Below are positions 17,855 through 25,703 of a stretch of DNA of 64,000 bases, in pieces. The notes beneath the pieces are model-generated. The model saw only the letters and a list, made by a program, of their open reading frames with translations, ran no database searches and was not told the DNA's origin. The number at the start of each line of letters is the position of its first letter. Within the stretch, counting starts at the first letter, position 1. Both the position numbers and the translations under genes were made by a program. The stretch comes from Paenibacillus terrae (GTDB lineage Bacteria; Bacillota; Bacilli; Paenibacillales; Paenibacillaceae), in NCBI RefSeq assembly GCF_005217525.1, contig NZ_PNXQ01000016.1:860953-924952 (forward strand), read 5' to 3'.

Positions 17855-19045
17855 TCACCTCATCATGACTGTCATATTGCCTGCCGCGAGCATGACCGTA
17901 ATCGCAAGAAAGGACATTAAACCCACTGCCGCCAGCGCTGCGAAAACATAAATCATGCTTTTACCGATTGCGTCCAGGCATTCCACAATAGGCGTATCTC
18001 CCAAAGGCTGCATAATCGCTGCTGTAACTTTATAGATCAGGGCCAGCGTTAGAATCTTGAGGGCAGGAAAGGCGCAGAGGAACAGGATAATGATGACTCC
18101 CACCAGACCAATGGCATTTTTCACGAGCAACGAAGCCGAAATGACCGTATCTGTCGCATCTGCCAGCGCCTTGCCAACCACCGGAACAAAACTGCCTGTA
18201 ACATACTTGGCCGTGCGGATCGTTAATCCGTCAGTTACAGACGATGTCAAGCCCTGTACGGAAATGACACCCAGAAAAATGGTCAGCAGCACCCCCAGCA
18301 CCCCTACTCCGGCGTTACGCAGCAGATCGGCTAACTGGGTCAGCTTGTATTTGCCTGTCAGTGAGTTGACCAGATACAACACCGCCGAGAAGAACAGCAG
18401 CGGGAACACCAGCGTATGAATGACCGTCCCGACCGTGTTGATCATAAATACAATCAGCGGGTGGGTGACCGAAACGGTTACGACGTTACCCATCGAAGCC
18501 AACATGGTAAACAGCAGGGGCAGCATCGCCATCATAAACTGAATCATGCTGTCAATGGCTTCCTTTGCATAACCGATCGCTACACTAAAGCTGTTAATCG
18601 CCAGGATGATAATGACCATGTAGACAATGGCGTAGGCGACTTTGCTGACCTGATTACTTTCAAAAGCGCTTTGCAGAGTTTCCAGCACCATACTCATAAT
18701 GCTGAGCATGACAATGGTGACGAGCAACTTGGCATTCACCCGAATTTCGTGGATGAAAAAATCGGCTATGGCGCTCAATACACCTTTAATGCTGAACCCT
18801 TCACCGCCCGGAAGCAGCATATCCATGAAGGAAGGCGTTTTTTGATCAGGGAAAAATCCGCCATATTGCTGCATCAGCCCGTCCCAATAATGCTCTACCT
18901 CATCTTTGGGCATCTGCTCCGCCTGTTGTCTGATCCATTCATTCGCAGGTGTATCTGCAAACATGACCACAGCCGAGGCACACCAGAGACATAGCAGCAA
19001 AATGGCAACCACTTTGAGATTCGGCATGCCCTCCAGCCTTTTCAT
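17855..19045 (-). CDS. spoIIIAE: Stage III sporulation protein SpoIIIAE
   Basis: Polytopic membrane component of the SpoIIIA channel, the likely gate or permease-like part. A signal-type segment at 8-30 is followed by a mother cell-external region with DEVEHYWDGLMQQYGGFFP and about seven further hydrophobic helices between residues 100 and 396. 396 residues is the normal size. ATG 19045; the AD stop is 12 bases upstream. Confidence 0.95.
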   Translation of the reverse strand: MKRLEGMPNLKVVAILLLCLWCASAVVMFADTPANEWIRQQAEQMPKDEVEHYWDGLMQQYGGFFPDQKTPSFMDMLLPGGEGFSIKGVLSAIADFFIHEIRVNAKLLVTIVMLSIMSMVLETLQSAFESNQVSKVAYAIVYMVIIILAINSFSVAIGYAKEAIDSMIQFMMAMLPLLFTMLASMGNVVTVSVTHPLIVFMINTVGTVIHTLVFPLLFFSAVLYLVNSLTGKYKLTQLADLLRNAGVGVLGVLLTIFLGVISVQGLTSSVTDGLTIRTAKYVTGSFVPVVGKALADATDTVISASLLVKNAIGLVGVIIILFLCAFPALKILTLALIYKVTAAIMQPLGDTPIVECLDAIGKSMIYVFAALAAVGLMSFLAITVMLAAGNMTVMMR

Positions 19046-19057
19046 GGCATCACCCCC

Positions 19058-19447
19058 TCAGGCGGGCATCAGCTTCAGAATCGTGTCAATGATAATGCTG
19101 ATAATCGGGATGGCCAGCACCATAATGAGCACCTTTCCTGTAAGCTCAATTTTGGAGGCAATCCCGTCTTGTCCCGCATCCCGAACCACCTGCGCTCCAA
19201 ATTCGGCAATATAAGCGATACCGATAATTTTCAGCACGGTTTTAAAATAAATCATATCCATGCCCGATGACCTTGCCAGACGCTCCAGCACAGCAACCAC
19301 GGACCCAATCTTGCCAATCAACAGTAAAAAAATGACGATTCCCGCAGCTGTCGCAATCAGAAAAGCAAACATCGGCTTCTGTTCCTTAATGACCAAAATA
19401 AGAACTGTGGCAATCAGGGCGAAGCCGACCACCTGAATGATTTCCAT
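19058..19447 (-). CDS. spoIIIAD: Stage III sporulation protein SpoIIIAD
   Basis: Small integral membrane protein with four hydrophobic segments, as usual for AD (129 residues). The motif FKTVLKIIGIAYIAEFGAQVVRDAGQ (split about 68-93) is the family hallmark. ATG 19447. It lies between AC and AE with 8-12-base gaps, so translation is probably coupled along the operon. Confidence 0.95.
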   Translation of the reverse strand: MEIIQVVGFALIATVLILVIKEQKPMFAFLIATAAGIVIFLLLIGKIGSVVAVLERLARSSGMDMIYFKTVLKIIGIAYIAEFGAQVVRDAGQDGIASKIELTGKVLIMVLAIPIISIIIDTILKLMPA

Positions 19448-19455
19448 GTGTCCAC

Positions 19456-19659
19456 CTACTGAAAAAGAAAGATAGATTTGATCTCTTGCAGAAGGTCATC
19501 CAGCATTCGTACCACCATGAATAGCACCACCACAAAGCCAATGACCGTTACCCAGTGGGCCATGTCTTCTTTGCCCATTTGCTTGAGTACGGTATGAATC
19601 ATGGCAATAATAATGCCAATTCCGGCAATCTGAAAAATAGCGTTCACTTCTAAATTCAT
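19456..19659 (-). CDS. spoIIIAC: Stage III sporulation protein SpoIIIAC
   Basis: A 67-residue protein with two transmembrane segments (about 7-24 and 33-50), resembling a FliQ-like unit of type III export systems. The GIGIIIAMIHTVLKQMGKEDMAHW sequence (split over 12-36) is the AC signature. ATG 19659, 12 bases after spoIIIAB. Confidence 0.95.
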   Translation of the reverse strand: MNLEVNAIFQIAGIGIIIAMIHTVLKQMGKEDMAHWVTVIGFVVVLFMVVRMLDDLLQEIKSIFLFQ

Positions 19660-19671
19660 TCGAGCACCCCG

Positions 19672-20190
19672 CTAATAGATCAAAATGACGATCAATGCTC
19701 CGATCAGCAGTCCCAGGCTTCTGCTCATGCGCTCGTATCTCACCTGATCCGCCTGCGCCTGCGCTTCCTCATGGGATAGCTGCTGGATGGTTAGCGCAAT
19801 GTGCTTGATCTGGTCTTCACGGTCGCTGGTTCCGAGACTGTAAGCTAGCTGCCGCATCGCTTCTTTCTCGGCCTGCTGCATACTGGAGCGGCTCCACGAG
19901 GCTTCAATCGCTTTATGCAGGCTTTCTCTGGCGGTCAGCCCAAAGGAGGGGTGCATCCAGTGTGAGGCTTGCTTGAACAAGGTTCGCAGCGGCTCCCGCA
20001 ACGGCTCTCCCGTCTTGGCAAAAGCATCCGGTAGCGGCGACACCCCGTAGGAAACCTCGGTGGTCAGCCTTTGCAGCGCGAGAATCAGCTCTCTGATCTG
20101 CCTCGGCCTCAGCGCAAACTGCCTTGCCCGCTGCCAGCCAGCCAGCGTAGCGGCGAGTATAACCAACGTGGCACCCAGTAGCTTAAGCAT
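19672..20190 (-). CDS. spoIIIAB: Stage III sporulation protein SpoIIIAB
   Basis: A 172-residue protein with membrane segments at each end and a helical middle, related to the GspF-like fold. It begins LKLLGATLVILAATLAGWQRAR and has the RPRQIRELILALQRLTTEVSYG motif. ATG 20190 overlaps the end of spoIIIAA by eight bases, indicating coupled translation. It is proposed to be the platform for the AA ATPase. Confidence 0.95.
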   Translation of the reverse strand: MLKLLGATLVILAATLAGWQRARQFALRPRQIRELILALQRLTTEVSYGVSPLPDAFAKTGEPLREPLRTLFKQASHWMHPSFGLTARESLHKAIEASWSRSSMQQAEKEAMRQLAYSLGTSDREDQIKHIALTIQQLSHEEAQAQADQVRYERMSRSLGLLIGALIVILIY

Positions 20191-21178
20191 AGAATATGCC
20201 TCCGTTCTGCCCTTCCGCAGACAGTGTCAGCCTGCGCTGTTTGGCATCTGCCAGCCGGAAGGAGACGCCCCGGCTCGTCCGCTCCAGCATGACGTAGAGC
20301 TGAAACAGCTCCTGTCCTGTAGTCAATCCGGCAAAAGCAGGCCGGGTCGCCATTTCAGCCACATCACGTCCATGCGCGGAAGCAATGACTGCGATCCCCG
20401 CATGAAGCGCTTCACGCACCGCTTCGGCATCCTCAGGTCGGCCGATTTCATCGACGATCAGCACATCTGGCGACATGGAACGAATCATCATCATCATGCC
20501 TTCTGCTTTCGGACATCCATCCAATACGTCGGTTCGAGGTCCAACATCAAAACCGGGAATGCCCTTGTGACTGCCGGCAATCTCCGAACGTTCATCTATA
20601 ATGCCTACCTTAAGCCCGCTTCGACGCCCCCCATTGCTTTCCATCCCCCCGTAGCTTAGTTGCCGGGCCAAGTCCCTAAGCAGTGTTGTTTTACCATGCT
20701 GAGGCGGGGACAAGATGAGGGTATGAAGGATTTTACCGGATTTTCGATCCGCTACATAAGGCAATATGCGATCAGCTATACCGGGAATCGCTCGGGCAAT
20801 TCTTACATTAAAGCTGCTTATATCCCTCAAATGCTCCACTCGCCCTCTGCTCAGCACCGTTCTCCCCGCCAACCCGATCCGGTGACCCCCGGGAATGGTA
20901 ATAAACCCTTTGCGAAGCTCCTCCTCCATGGTGTACAGGGAATGATTGCTGATAAAATCCAGCAAACGGTGGGCATCCTCCCGGTCCGGCTTATAGGCTT
21001 CCATATGGTTCACAGTCAGCCGACCGGCGGACGTTACAAAATGATGTTCACCATTTGTATTAATTTCCAGCGGTCTTCCTTCCCGGACCCGAATTTCCTC
21101 CAGTTGCTTGAATACCGTTTCCGGAAGCTTTCCGAGTATACCGTGCAACGGTTCGGGAAATAACTCCAGCCATTCCAT
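20183..21178 (-). CDS. spoIIIAA: Stage III sporulation ATPase SpoIIIAA
   Basis: Cytosolic ATPase related to secretion-motor ATPases that powers the SpoIIIA-SpoIIQ channel. Walker A PPQHGKTTLLRD is near residue 162 (a GxxxxGKT variant: SPPQHGKTT), Walker B VLIVDEIGRPED near 235, and the fold has an N-terminal domain with REGRPLEINTNG and MEEELRKGFITIPGGHRIGL. 331 residues. ATG 21178. First gene of the operon, behind a sigma-E promoter. Confidence 0.95.
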   Translation of the reverse strand: MEWLELFPEPLHGILGKLPETVFKQLEEIRVREGRPLEINTNGEHHFVTSAGRLTVNHMEAYKPDREDAHRLLDFISNHSLYTMEEELRKGFITIPGGHRIGLAGRTVLSRGRVEHLRDISSFNVRIARAIPGIADRILPYVADRKSGKILHTLILSPPQHGKTTLLRDLARQLSYGGMESNGGRRSGLKVGIIDERSEIAGSHKGIPGFDVGPRTDVLDGCPKAEGMMMMIRSMSPDVLIVDEIGRPEDAEAVREALHAGIAVIASAHGRDVAEMATRPAFAGLTTGQELFQLYVMLERTSRGVSFRLADAKQRRLTLSAEGQNGGIFYA

Positions 21179-21220
21179 ACCGATGCCGCCCCCTCACAGT
21201 TGTCCTCTTTCTTTAAGACA

Positions 21221-21249
21221 AGTCTATGGCCGACTCTCGCTTTTTATGC
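21221..21249 (-). promoter_or_regulatory. Candidate sigma-E promoter of the spoIIIA operon
   Basis: On the minus strand GCATAAA (21243-21249) is followed after 14 bases by CATAGACT (21221-21228), one mismatch from the sigma-E -10 consensus CATACAnT. The distance to the spoIIIAA ATG is about 40 bases. Expression in the mother cell is what is known for this operon in Bacillus. Confidence 0.75.
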
Positions 21250-21353
21250 CGAAAATATATCGAAAACCTAGTCGTTGATTTCAAAGCTCCTATCCGCCTT
21301 TAACAAACATATTTCACGCCACCTAAAGCTCCTTCATGGAATCTGCGAAAATT

Positions 21354-21392
21354 AAAAAAGGCACCCCGAAGCCTTGACGGCTAAGGGATACC
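21354..21392 (-). terminator. Second terminator downstream of lysC
   Basis: A stem of GGTATCCC..AGCC paired with GGCT..GGGGTGCC (two G-U pairs) is followed by TTTTTT on the minus strand. It is the distal of two tandem terminators before the spoIIIA promoter. Confidence 0.85.
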
Positions 21393-21421
21393 CTGGAACA
21401 AAAACAATAGATTCACAATAA

Positions 21422-21466
21422 AAGAGGCTGCCCTTCAGCCCATCACTCGCTGAAAAACAACCTCTT
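21422..21466 (-). terminator. First terminator downstream of lysC
   Basis: AAGAGGTTG and CAGCCTCTT pair over 9 bp, with an inner TTCAGC/GCTGAA stem, and TTTTATT follows on the minus strand. A similar AGAGGCTG hairpin occurs after the TerC gene at 57384-57430. Confidence 0.75.
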
Positions 21467-21516
21467 AACCTACCGTTATATTCTATGATTATAAAACTAT
21501 AAATAGGAGGCGTACA

Positions 21517-21576
21517 ATGCATCTGCCGTTATACTTGATTGCTTTCGTTCAAGCAACTTCATATGCTGCATCTTAG
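21517..21576 (+). CDS. Possible 19-residue hydrophobic peptide
   Basis: A short reading frame with a perfect AGGAGG seven bases... upstream (21505-21510, six-base spacing to ATG) encodes MHLPLYLIAFVQATSYAAS. It is antisense to the 3' untranslated region of lysC. A TATAAA-like sequence precedes it, but no clear -35. I do not recognise the peptide; a short hydrophobic sporulation or signalling peptide is possible, and so is chance. Confidence 0.3.
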   Translation: MHLPLYLIAFVQATSYAAS

Positions 21577-21600
21577 TGGTGCACACTTTCGGTCAGTAAA

Positions 21601-22119
21601 TTACCGACGGTCCTGCGGTCCACCTACAAATGCTTGCTCCTCAGTATCCAGATTGTACGCTGTATGCAACGCCTGAATAACCCCATGGAGTTTGCCAGCC
21701 TCGATCACACACGACACCTTGATTTCAGATGTGCTTACCATTTTAATGCTCACGCCTTGTTCTGCCAACACAGCAAACATTTGCGCTGCAACGCCTGGAT
21801 GGCTGACCATGCCTGCACCTACGATGGATACTTTGACGAGGTTTTCTTCAGACGTCACTTCACGGTATGGAAGCTCTGTGCGAATGCCTTCCAACGTCTT
21901 CAAGGCTGCTTCGCGATCCGTTAGAGCCACTGTAAAGGAAAAGTCTGCTTTGCCAGCCTCAACACCACTTTGCACAATAATGTCTACATCAATTTTGGCT
22001 CCCGCCAGCGTTCCGAATACTTTCGCCAGTACACCAGGAGTATCGACTACGCCCAAAATACTGATTCTTGCTACATTTTTATCATATGCAATCCCACTGA
22101 CTACTACGCCCTGCTCCAT
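21601..22119 (-). CDS. Aspartate kinase beta subunit from an internal in-frame start
   Basis: An in-frame ATG at 22119 is preceded after eight bases by a perfect AAAGGAGG (22128-22135) inside the lysC coding sequence. The product would be 172 residues, MEQGVVVSGIAYD onward, and consist of the two ACT domains. In B. subtilis the alpha2-beta2 aspartokinases are made in exactly this way, so the site is very likely used. Confidence 0.8.
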   Translation of the reverse strand: MEQGVVVSGIAYDKNVARISILGVVDTPGVLAKVFGTLAGAKIDVDIIVQSGVEAGKADFSFTVALTDREAALKTLEGIRTELPYREVTSEENLVKVSIVGAGMVSHPGVAAQMFAVLAEQGVSIKMVSTSEIKVSCVIEAGKLHGVIQALHTAYNLDTEEQAFVGGPQDRR

Positions 22120-22854
22120 TACTGCATCCTCCTTTACGACCGTTCCTTCATTATGGTTAAAACTGGACCGCACAATCAGCGGTACCCGGTTATGTTTCGC
22201 ATATTCTACCGCACGTGGATGCAACACTGCCGCACCCAGATTGGCTAATTCCAGCATTTCATCATAGGAAATTTCTTTCAGCTTGCGGGCAACCTTCACG
22301 ATCCGTGGATCTGTAGAATATATGCCATCCACATCCGTGTAAATTTCACAAGCATCTGCCTGGATCGCCGCCGCCAGTGCAACCGCCGTCGTGTCAGAGC
22401 CACCACGTCCCAGCGTCGTAATATCTCCTTCAGCAGACATCCCCTGGAAACCCGCAACCACGACAATCTTATTGCTGCTTAGTGCATCCAGTACCCGCTG
22501 AGGCTGGATGTCCGTAATTCTCGCCCGACCATGCTCGGATTCCGTACGGAAACCAGCCTGCCATCCTGTAAACGATACCGCCTCATGTCCCAACTGCTGA
22601 ATAGCCATCGACAACAATGCAATCGAAATTTGCTCGCCAGTCGTCATCAGCATATCCAACTCACGTGCAGGCAACTGCTCATTCAGCAATTTGGCCTGGT
22701 CGATCAGTTCGTCTGTTGTGTCCCCCATCGCAGAAACAACAACTACACATTGATGCCCTTCACTCTGTTTCTCAACAACGCGTTTTGCCACGCGTTTCAT
22801 GCGCTCCGTATCACCGACGGAACTGCCTCCGAATTTCATGACATACAAAGACAA
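21601..22854 (-). CDS. lysC: Aspartate kinase (alpha subunit)
   Basis: Phosphorylates aspartate, the first step to lysine, threonine, methionine and diaminopimelate. The kinase domain has KFGGSSVGD at 7-15, TLGRGGSDTTAVALAA near 152 and LHPRAVEYA near 212; two ACT domains (about 263-410) bind the feedback effector. 417 residues. ATG 22854. As in B. subtilis, an internal start gives a beta subunit (see separate entry). Which of lysine, diaminopimelate or threonine inhibits it cannot be told here; no lysine riboswitch is visible upstream. It stands between efp and the spoIIIA operon. Confidence 0.93.
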   Translation of the reverse strand: MSLYVMKFGGSSVGDTERMKRVAKRVVEKQSEGHQCVVVVSAMGDTTDELIDQAKLLNEQLPARELDMLMTTGEQISIALLSMAIQQLGHEAVSFTGWQAGFRTESEHGRARITDIQPQRVLDALSSNKIVVVAGFQGMSAEGDITTLGRGGSDTTAVALAAAIQADACEIYTDVDGIYSTDPRIVKVARKLKEISYDEMLELANLGAAVLHPRAVEYAKHNRVPLIVRSSFNHNEGTVVKEDAVMEQGVVVSGIAYDKNVARISILGVVDTPGVLAKVFGTLAGAKIDVDIIVQSGVEAGKADFSFTVALTDREAALKTLEGIRTELPYREVTSEENLVKVSIVGAGMVSHPGVAAQMFAVLAEQGVSIKMVSTSEIKVSCVIEAGKLHGVIQALHTAYNLDTEEQAFVGGPQDRR

Positions 22855-22952
22855 CGATATTCACTCCCTCAGACTCAACAGTATGTAACCTTGAGATGGC
22901 ACAACCGACTTTGAACGTGACATCCTACGGCATAACTTTAGTACAGTATAAT

Positions 22953-22988
22953 ACGAAAGTGCTATGCGGAGCCAATGTTTTTTAATAA
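22953..22988 (-). promoter_or_regulatory. Candidate sigma-A promoter of lysC
   Basis: On the minus strand TTGGCT is followed after about 16 bases by TATTAT, roughly 90 bases before the lysC ATG. Only about 150 bases separate the efp terminator from lysC, too short for a full L-box leader. Moderate match by eye; coordinates approximate. Confidence 0.4.
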
Positions 22989-23007
22989 CAGTTATTCATA
23001 ACAAATA

Positions 23008-23036
23008 ATCCTCTGTCCTTGACAAGGACAGAGGAT
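23008..23036 (-). terminator. Terminator of efp
   Basis: A perfect 13-bp stem (ATCCTCTGTCCTT/AAGGACAGAGGAT) with a 3-base loop is followed by TATTTGTTAT on the minus strand, 20 bases past the efp stop. Confidence 0.85.
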
Positions 23037-23055
23037 ATGAAGAAGCTAGACCATT

Positions 23056-23613
23056 TTATGCGCGGGAAATATATTTACCATCGCGTGTATCAATCAGCAA
23101 TACATCATCCTGGTTGATGAACAAAGGAACCTGAACGTTCAGTCCTGTTTCAACTTTAGCATTTTTGGTAGCACCTGTAGCCGTGTTGCCTTTAATACCC
23201 GGCTCCGTGTCAATAACCTTCAGTTCTACGCTGTTAGGAAGGTTAATCCCGAGAATTTCACCATTATAGCTAATGATGTTTACATTCATGTTTTCTTGCA
23301 GGAAGTTAAGTTCCCATTTCAGTTGATCACTGGAAAGGTTGAATTGATCGTATGTTTCGTTGTCCATAAATGTATGCTCGTCAGCGCTCGCATAGAGGTA
23401 AGACACACCACGGTTTTCAATTTGCGCACGACCAATCGTTTCACCTGCACGGAATGTACGTTCAACCGTGTTACCGTTACGCAGGTTTTTCAGCTTGGAG
23501 CGCACGAATGCCGCACCTTTACCTGGTTTTACGTGTTGGAAGTCCAGTACTGTAAAAATATCTCCGTCTACCTCGACGGTCAAGCCTGTTTTGAAATCAT
23601 TTACGTTAATCAC
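23056..23613 (-). CDS. efp: Elongation factor P
   Basis: Relieves ribosome stalling at polyproline. Three beta-barrel domains are present in the normal 185 residues: [34 protein letters not shown] opens it, with the tip Lys of the KPGKGAAF loop at about residue 32, and it ends in [26 protein letters not shown] 23613 with GGAGGGG upstream. It follows the aminopeptidase by 32 bases, as yqhT-efp in Bacillus. Confidence 0.97.
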   Translation of the reverse strand: MINVNDFKTGLTVEVDGDIFTVLDFQHVKPGKGAAFVRSKLKNLRNGNTVERTFRAGETIGRAQIENRGVSYLYASADEHTFMDNETYDQFNLSSDQLKWELNFLQENMNVNIISYNGEILGINLPNSVELKVIDTEPGIKGNTATGATKNAKVETGLNVQVPLFINQDDVLLIDTRDGKYISRA

Positions 23614-23645
23614 TAAAATACCCCTCCTACAGGACTGTTATCGTA

Positions 23646-24719
23646 TTAAACGACTGTAAATTCTTTGCTTGAATGTGTTAATACCTTGATGCCGCTATCT
23701 GTAATAACGATATCATCCTCGATCCGTACGCCGCCCAATCCAGGTACATAAATACCTGGTTCAACCGTTACAACCATGCCAGGCTCCAGAATGTCATCAC
23801 TTGCCTTCGACAGACGCGTGGATTCATGGACTTCCAGACCCAGACCATGACCTGTGCTGTGTCCGAAATTGTCTCCATAGCCATGGCTTGCAATAATATC
23901 ACGTGTCAGCGCATCCGCTTCACGGCCTGTCATGCCTGGCTTAATATGTTCCAGCGCGTGAAGCTGCGCCTTGAGCACAATATCGTAGATCTCACGTAGC
24001 TGCGGCGACAAATCCCCTTGTGTAGCTACTGTGCGTGTTACATCGGAGCAGTAGCCATCCAGCAACGCACCGAAATCAAACGTAATCAGTTCGCCCGCTT
24101 GTACCAACTTGGAGCTAGCTACACCGTGAGGCAGTGCCGAACGAACCCCGGATGCCACAATCGTGTCAAAGGAGGAAGACGTAGCTCCCTGCTTGCGCAT
24201 GAAGAATTCCATTTCCAGATCCAACTCACGCTCGCTGACACCCGGTTTGATGTAAGGCAAAATGTGTGCAAATGTAGCATCTGCCAAATCCGCCGCCCGC
24301 TGCATCACTTCCAGCTCTTCCGCATCCTTGTATACCCGTAGCTTTTCTACAATTCCCGATACCGGAATCAATGTAACAGGGGACAAATCTTCACTGTAAG
24401 CTTTATGCGTCGCAACAGATACATGATCCTGCTCAAAGCCTGTTTCGCCGATCTGATGGGAGGACAACAGCTCTTTCACCGTTTCCATGACTTGCGCAGC
24501 GTGCTGCACCACCGTAAAGCCTGCCGCTTGCTCGGTCGCCTGTGTCATATAACGAAAGTCGGTCAGCAGATAGCTGTGAGATTCCGTAATCAGCACATAA
24601 CCCGACGAACCAGTGAATCCTGTCAAATATCGGCGGTTGACAGGGCTTGTAATCAATATAGCCCGCAGATCATGCTCGCCCAGCGCCTGCCGCAGCTTTA
24701 ACACCCGGTCATTCTTCAT
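23646..24719 (-). CDS. Xaa-Pro aminopeptidase (YqhT-like, M24 family)
   Basis: A pita-bread metallopeptidase that removes an N-terminal residue before proline. The N-terminal creatinase-like domain spans about 1-125, the catalytic domain 130-355, with metal ligands in ITFDFGALLDGYCSDVTRT (two Asp), GHSTGHGLGLEVHE (His) and VVTVEPGIYVPGLGGVRIEDD (two Glu). 357 residues, typical. ATG 24719, GGGAGCGGG upstream. The neighbour efp, which acts on proline stretches, is conserved with it in Bacillus. Confidence 0.92.
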   Translation of the reverse strand: MKNDRVLKLRQALGEHDLRAILITSPVNRRYLTGFTGSSGYVLITESHSYLLTDFRYMTQATEQAAGFTVVQHAAQVMETVKELLSSHQIGETGFEQDHVSVATHKAYSEDLSPVTLIPVSGIVEKLRVYKDAEELEVMQRAADLADATFAHILPYIKPGVSERELDLEMEFFMRKQGATSSSFDTIVASGVRSALPHGVASSKLVQAGELITFDFGALLDGYCSDVTRTVATQGDLSPQLREIYDIVLKAQLHALEHIKPGMTGREADALTRDIIASHGYGDNFGHSTGHGLGLEVHESTRLSKASDDILEPGMVVTVEPGIYVPGLGGVRIEDDIVITDSGIKVLTHSSKEFTVV

Positions 24720-24800
24720 CTTTCATCCCGCTCCCCTCTGTCAAATAACCAAATGCTATTTTAACACAGGCGATAGCCGCTTGAGAAGTTTTTGTTGCGC

Positions 24801-25388
24801 TCAGTCCCCAGCTTCCTCAGGCTCGCGCTTTCTCTCGTCCGTATACTCAACAGCAACGGTGTATCCGATAAATAACCCCCACAGTATAAACACACAAATT
24901 TCCGTATATATGGAATCCCAGGTCAAACGATGAAGCGGATTCATCATCCCGAGCTTGGGACCTGTCAACACGAATAAAATAACCCACCAGACCAGACCGT
25001 AAACGATGCCAGGCAAGGGACCCTTATACCTACGAAACATAAATGTGTACACTAGCGAAGCTACAACTGATAATGCTATAAAAAACAGTAGACCCACCAG
25101 ATGCCCTGCCGTCGTTTTCATGAACGAATGCTTGAAAAAAGGCTCTGCCAAAAATCCCGGTGCGACTACCGTAAAATGCAATGTATAAAACAACCAGCGC
25201 AGCAATCCCCAGAGCAAGCCCGCAAAAAAGCCCAGTTCGAGTGCAAAAGGAATAAGGGGCGTATGTATTTTGCCCGACTGCTGCCTGCCTCTACGGGTGT
25301 TATTATTGTTATGGTCGCGTTGATCCTGAGATTCGCGAGTCTGGTCCTGATCATGGCCTGCCTTGGGTATGGAGTAGGTTTCACTCAT
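24801..25388 (-). CDS. yqhR: YqhR-family membrane protein
   Basis: A 195-residue protein with a polar, Gln/Asn/Asp-rich cytosolic start (1-45) and four hydrophobic helices (about 48-66, 95-115, 125-145, 160-180). The sequence NPLHRLTWDSIYTEICVFILWGLFIGY and the place beside the efp/yqhT genes identify it as YqhR. Function unknown. ATG 25388 with AAAGGGG nine bases upstream. It diverges from yqhQ. Confidence 0.85.
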   Translation of the reverse strand: MSETYSIPKAGHDQDQTRESQDQRDHNNNNTRRGRQQSGKIHTPLIPFALELGFFAGLLWGLLRWLFYTLHFTVVAPGFLAEPFFKHSFMKTTAGHLVGLLFFIALSVVASLVYTFMFRRYKGPLPGIVYGLVWWVILFVLTGPKLGMMNPLHRLTWDSIYTEICVFILWGLFIGYTVAVEYTDERKREPEEAGD

Positions 25389-25703
25389 GTGTTTGATCCC
25401 CTTTCAAGATCCAAAACTTTTTCCATGCTAATAAGGATGACTTTATTGGCGCATGAAGAAGGCGCATTGCCGATGATTCGTGCATATCCATTTTGCTAGT
25501 AGTATGCTCCGAAGGGGATTAGTTTAACACTGAACTTGATGAGTGGTGTTTAGATATGGGAAAATAGAAGTAAAAGCACACTTCAAACTAACTAATAATG
25601 TGCCTTTTTAGCATTTGAAGTCCAACTCCCCTCCCCCAACTAGATATTCCCTTCCAAATTCGATACAATATACAAAAAGCACGTGTAAAGAGAGGTGAGA
25701 CGG
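25389..25703. other. Divergent yqhR-yqhQ intergenic region
   Basis: A 315-base stretch without a gene I can support. It contains a hairpin at about 25574-25612 (AAAAGCACA with TGTGCcTTTT) and a TACAAT -10 candidate near 25672 facing yqhQ. No other recognisable element. Confidence 0.5.

Noticed and set aside
22855-23055. Lysine riboswitch upstream of lysC
   Set aside because: The efp terminator leaves only about 150 bases and no L-box stems or conserved AGAGGUGC-type core could be seen.
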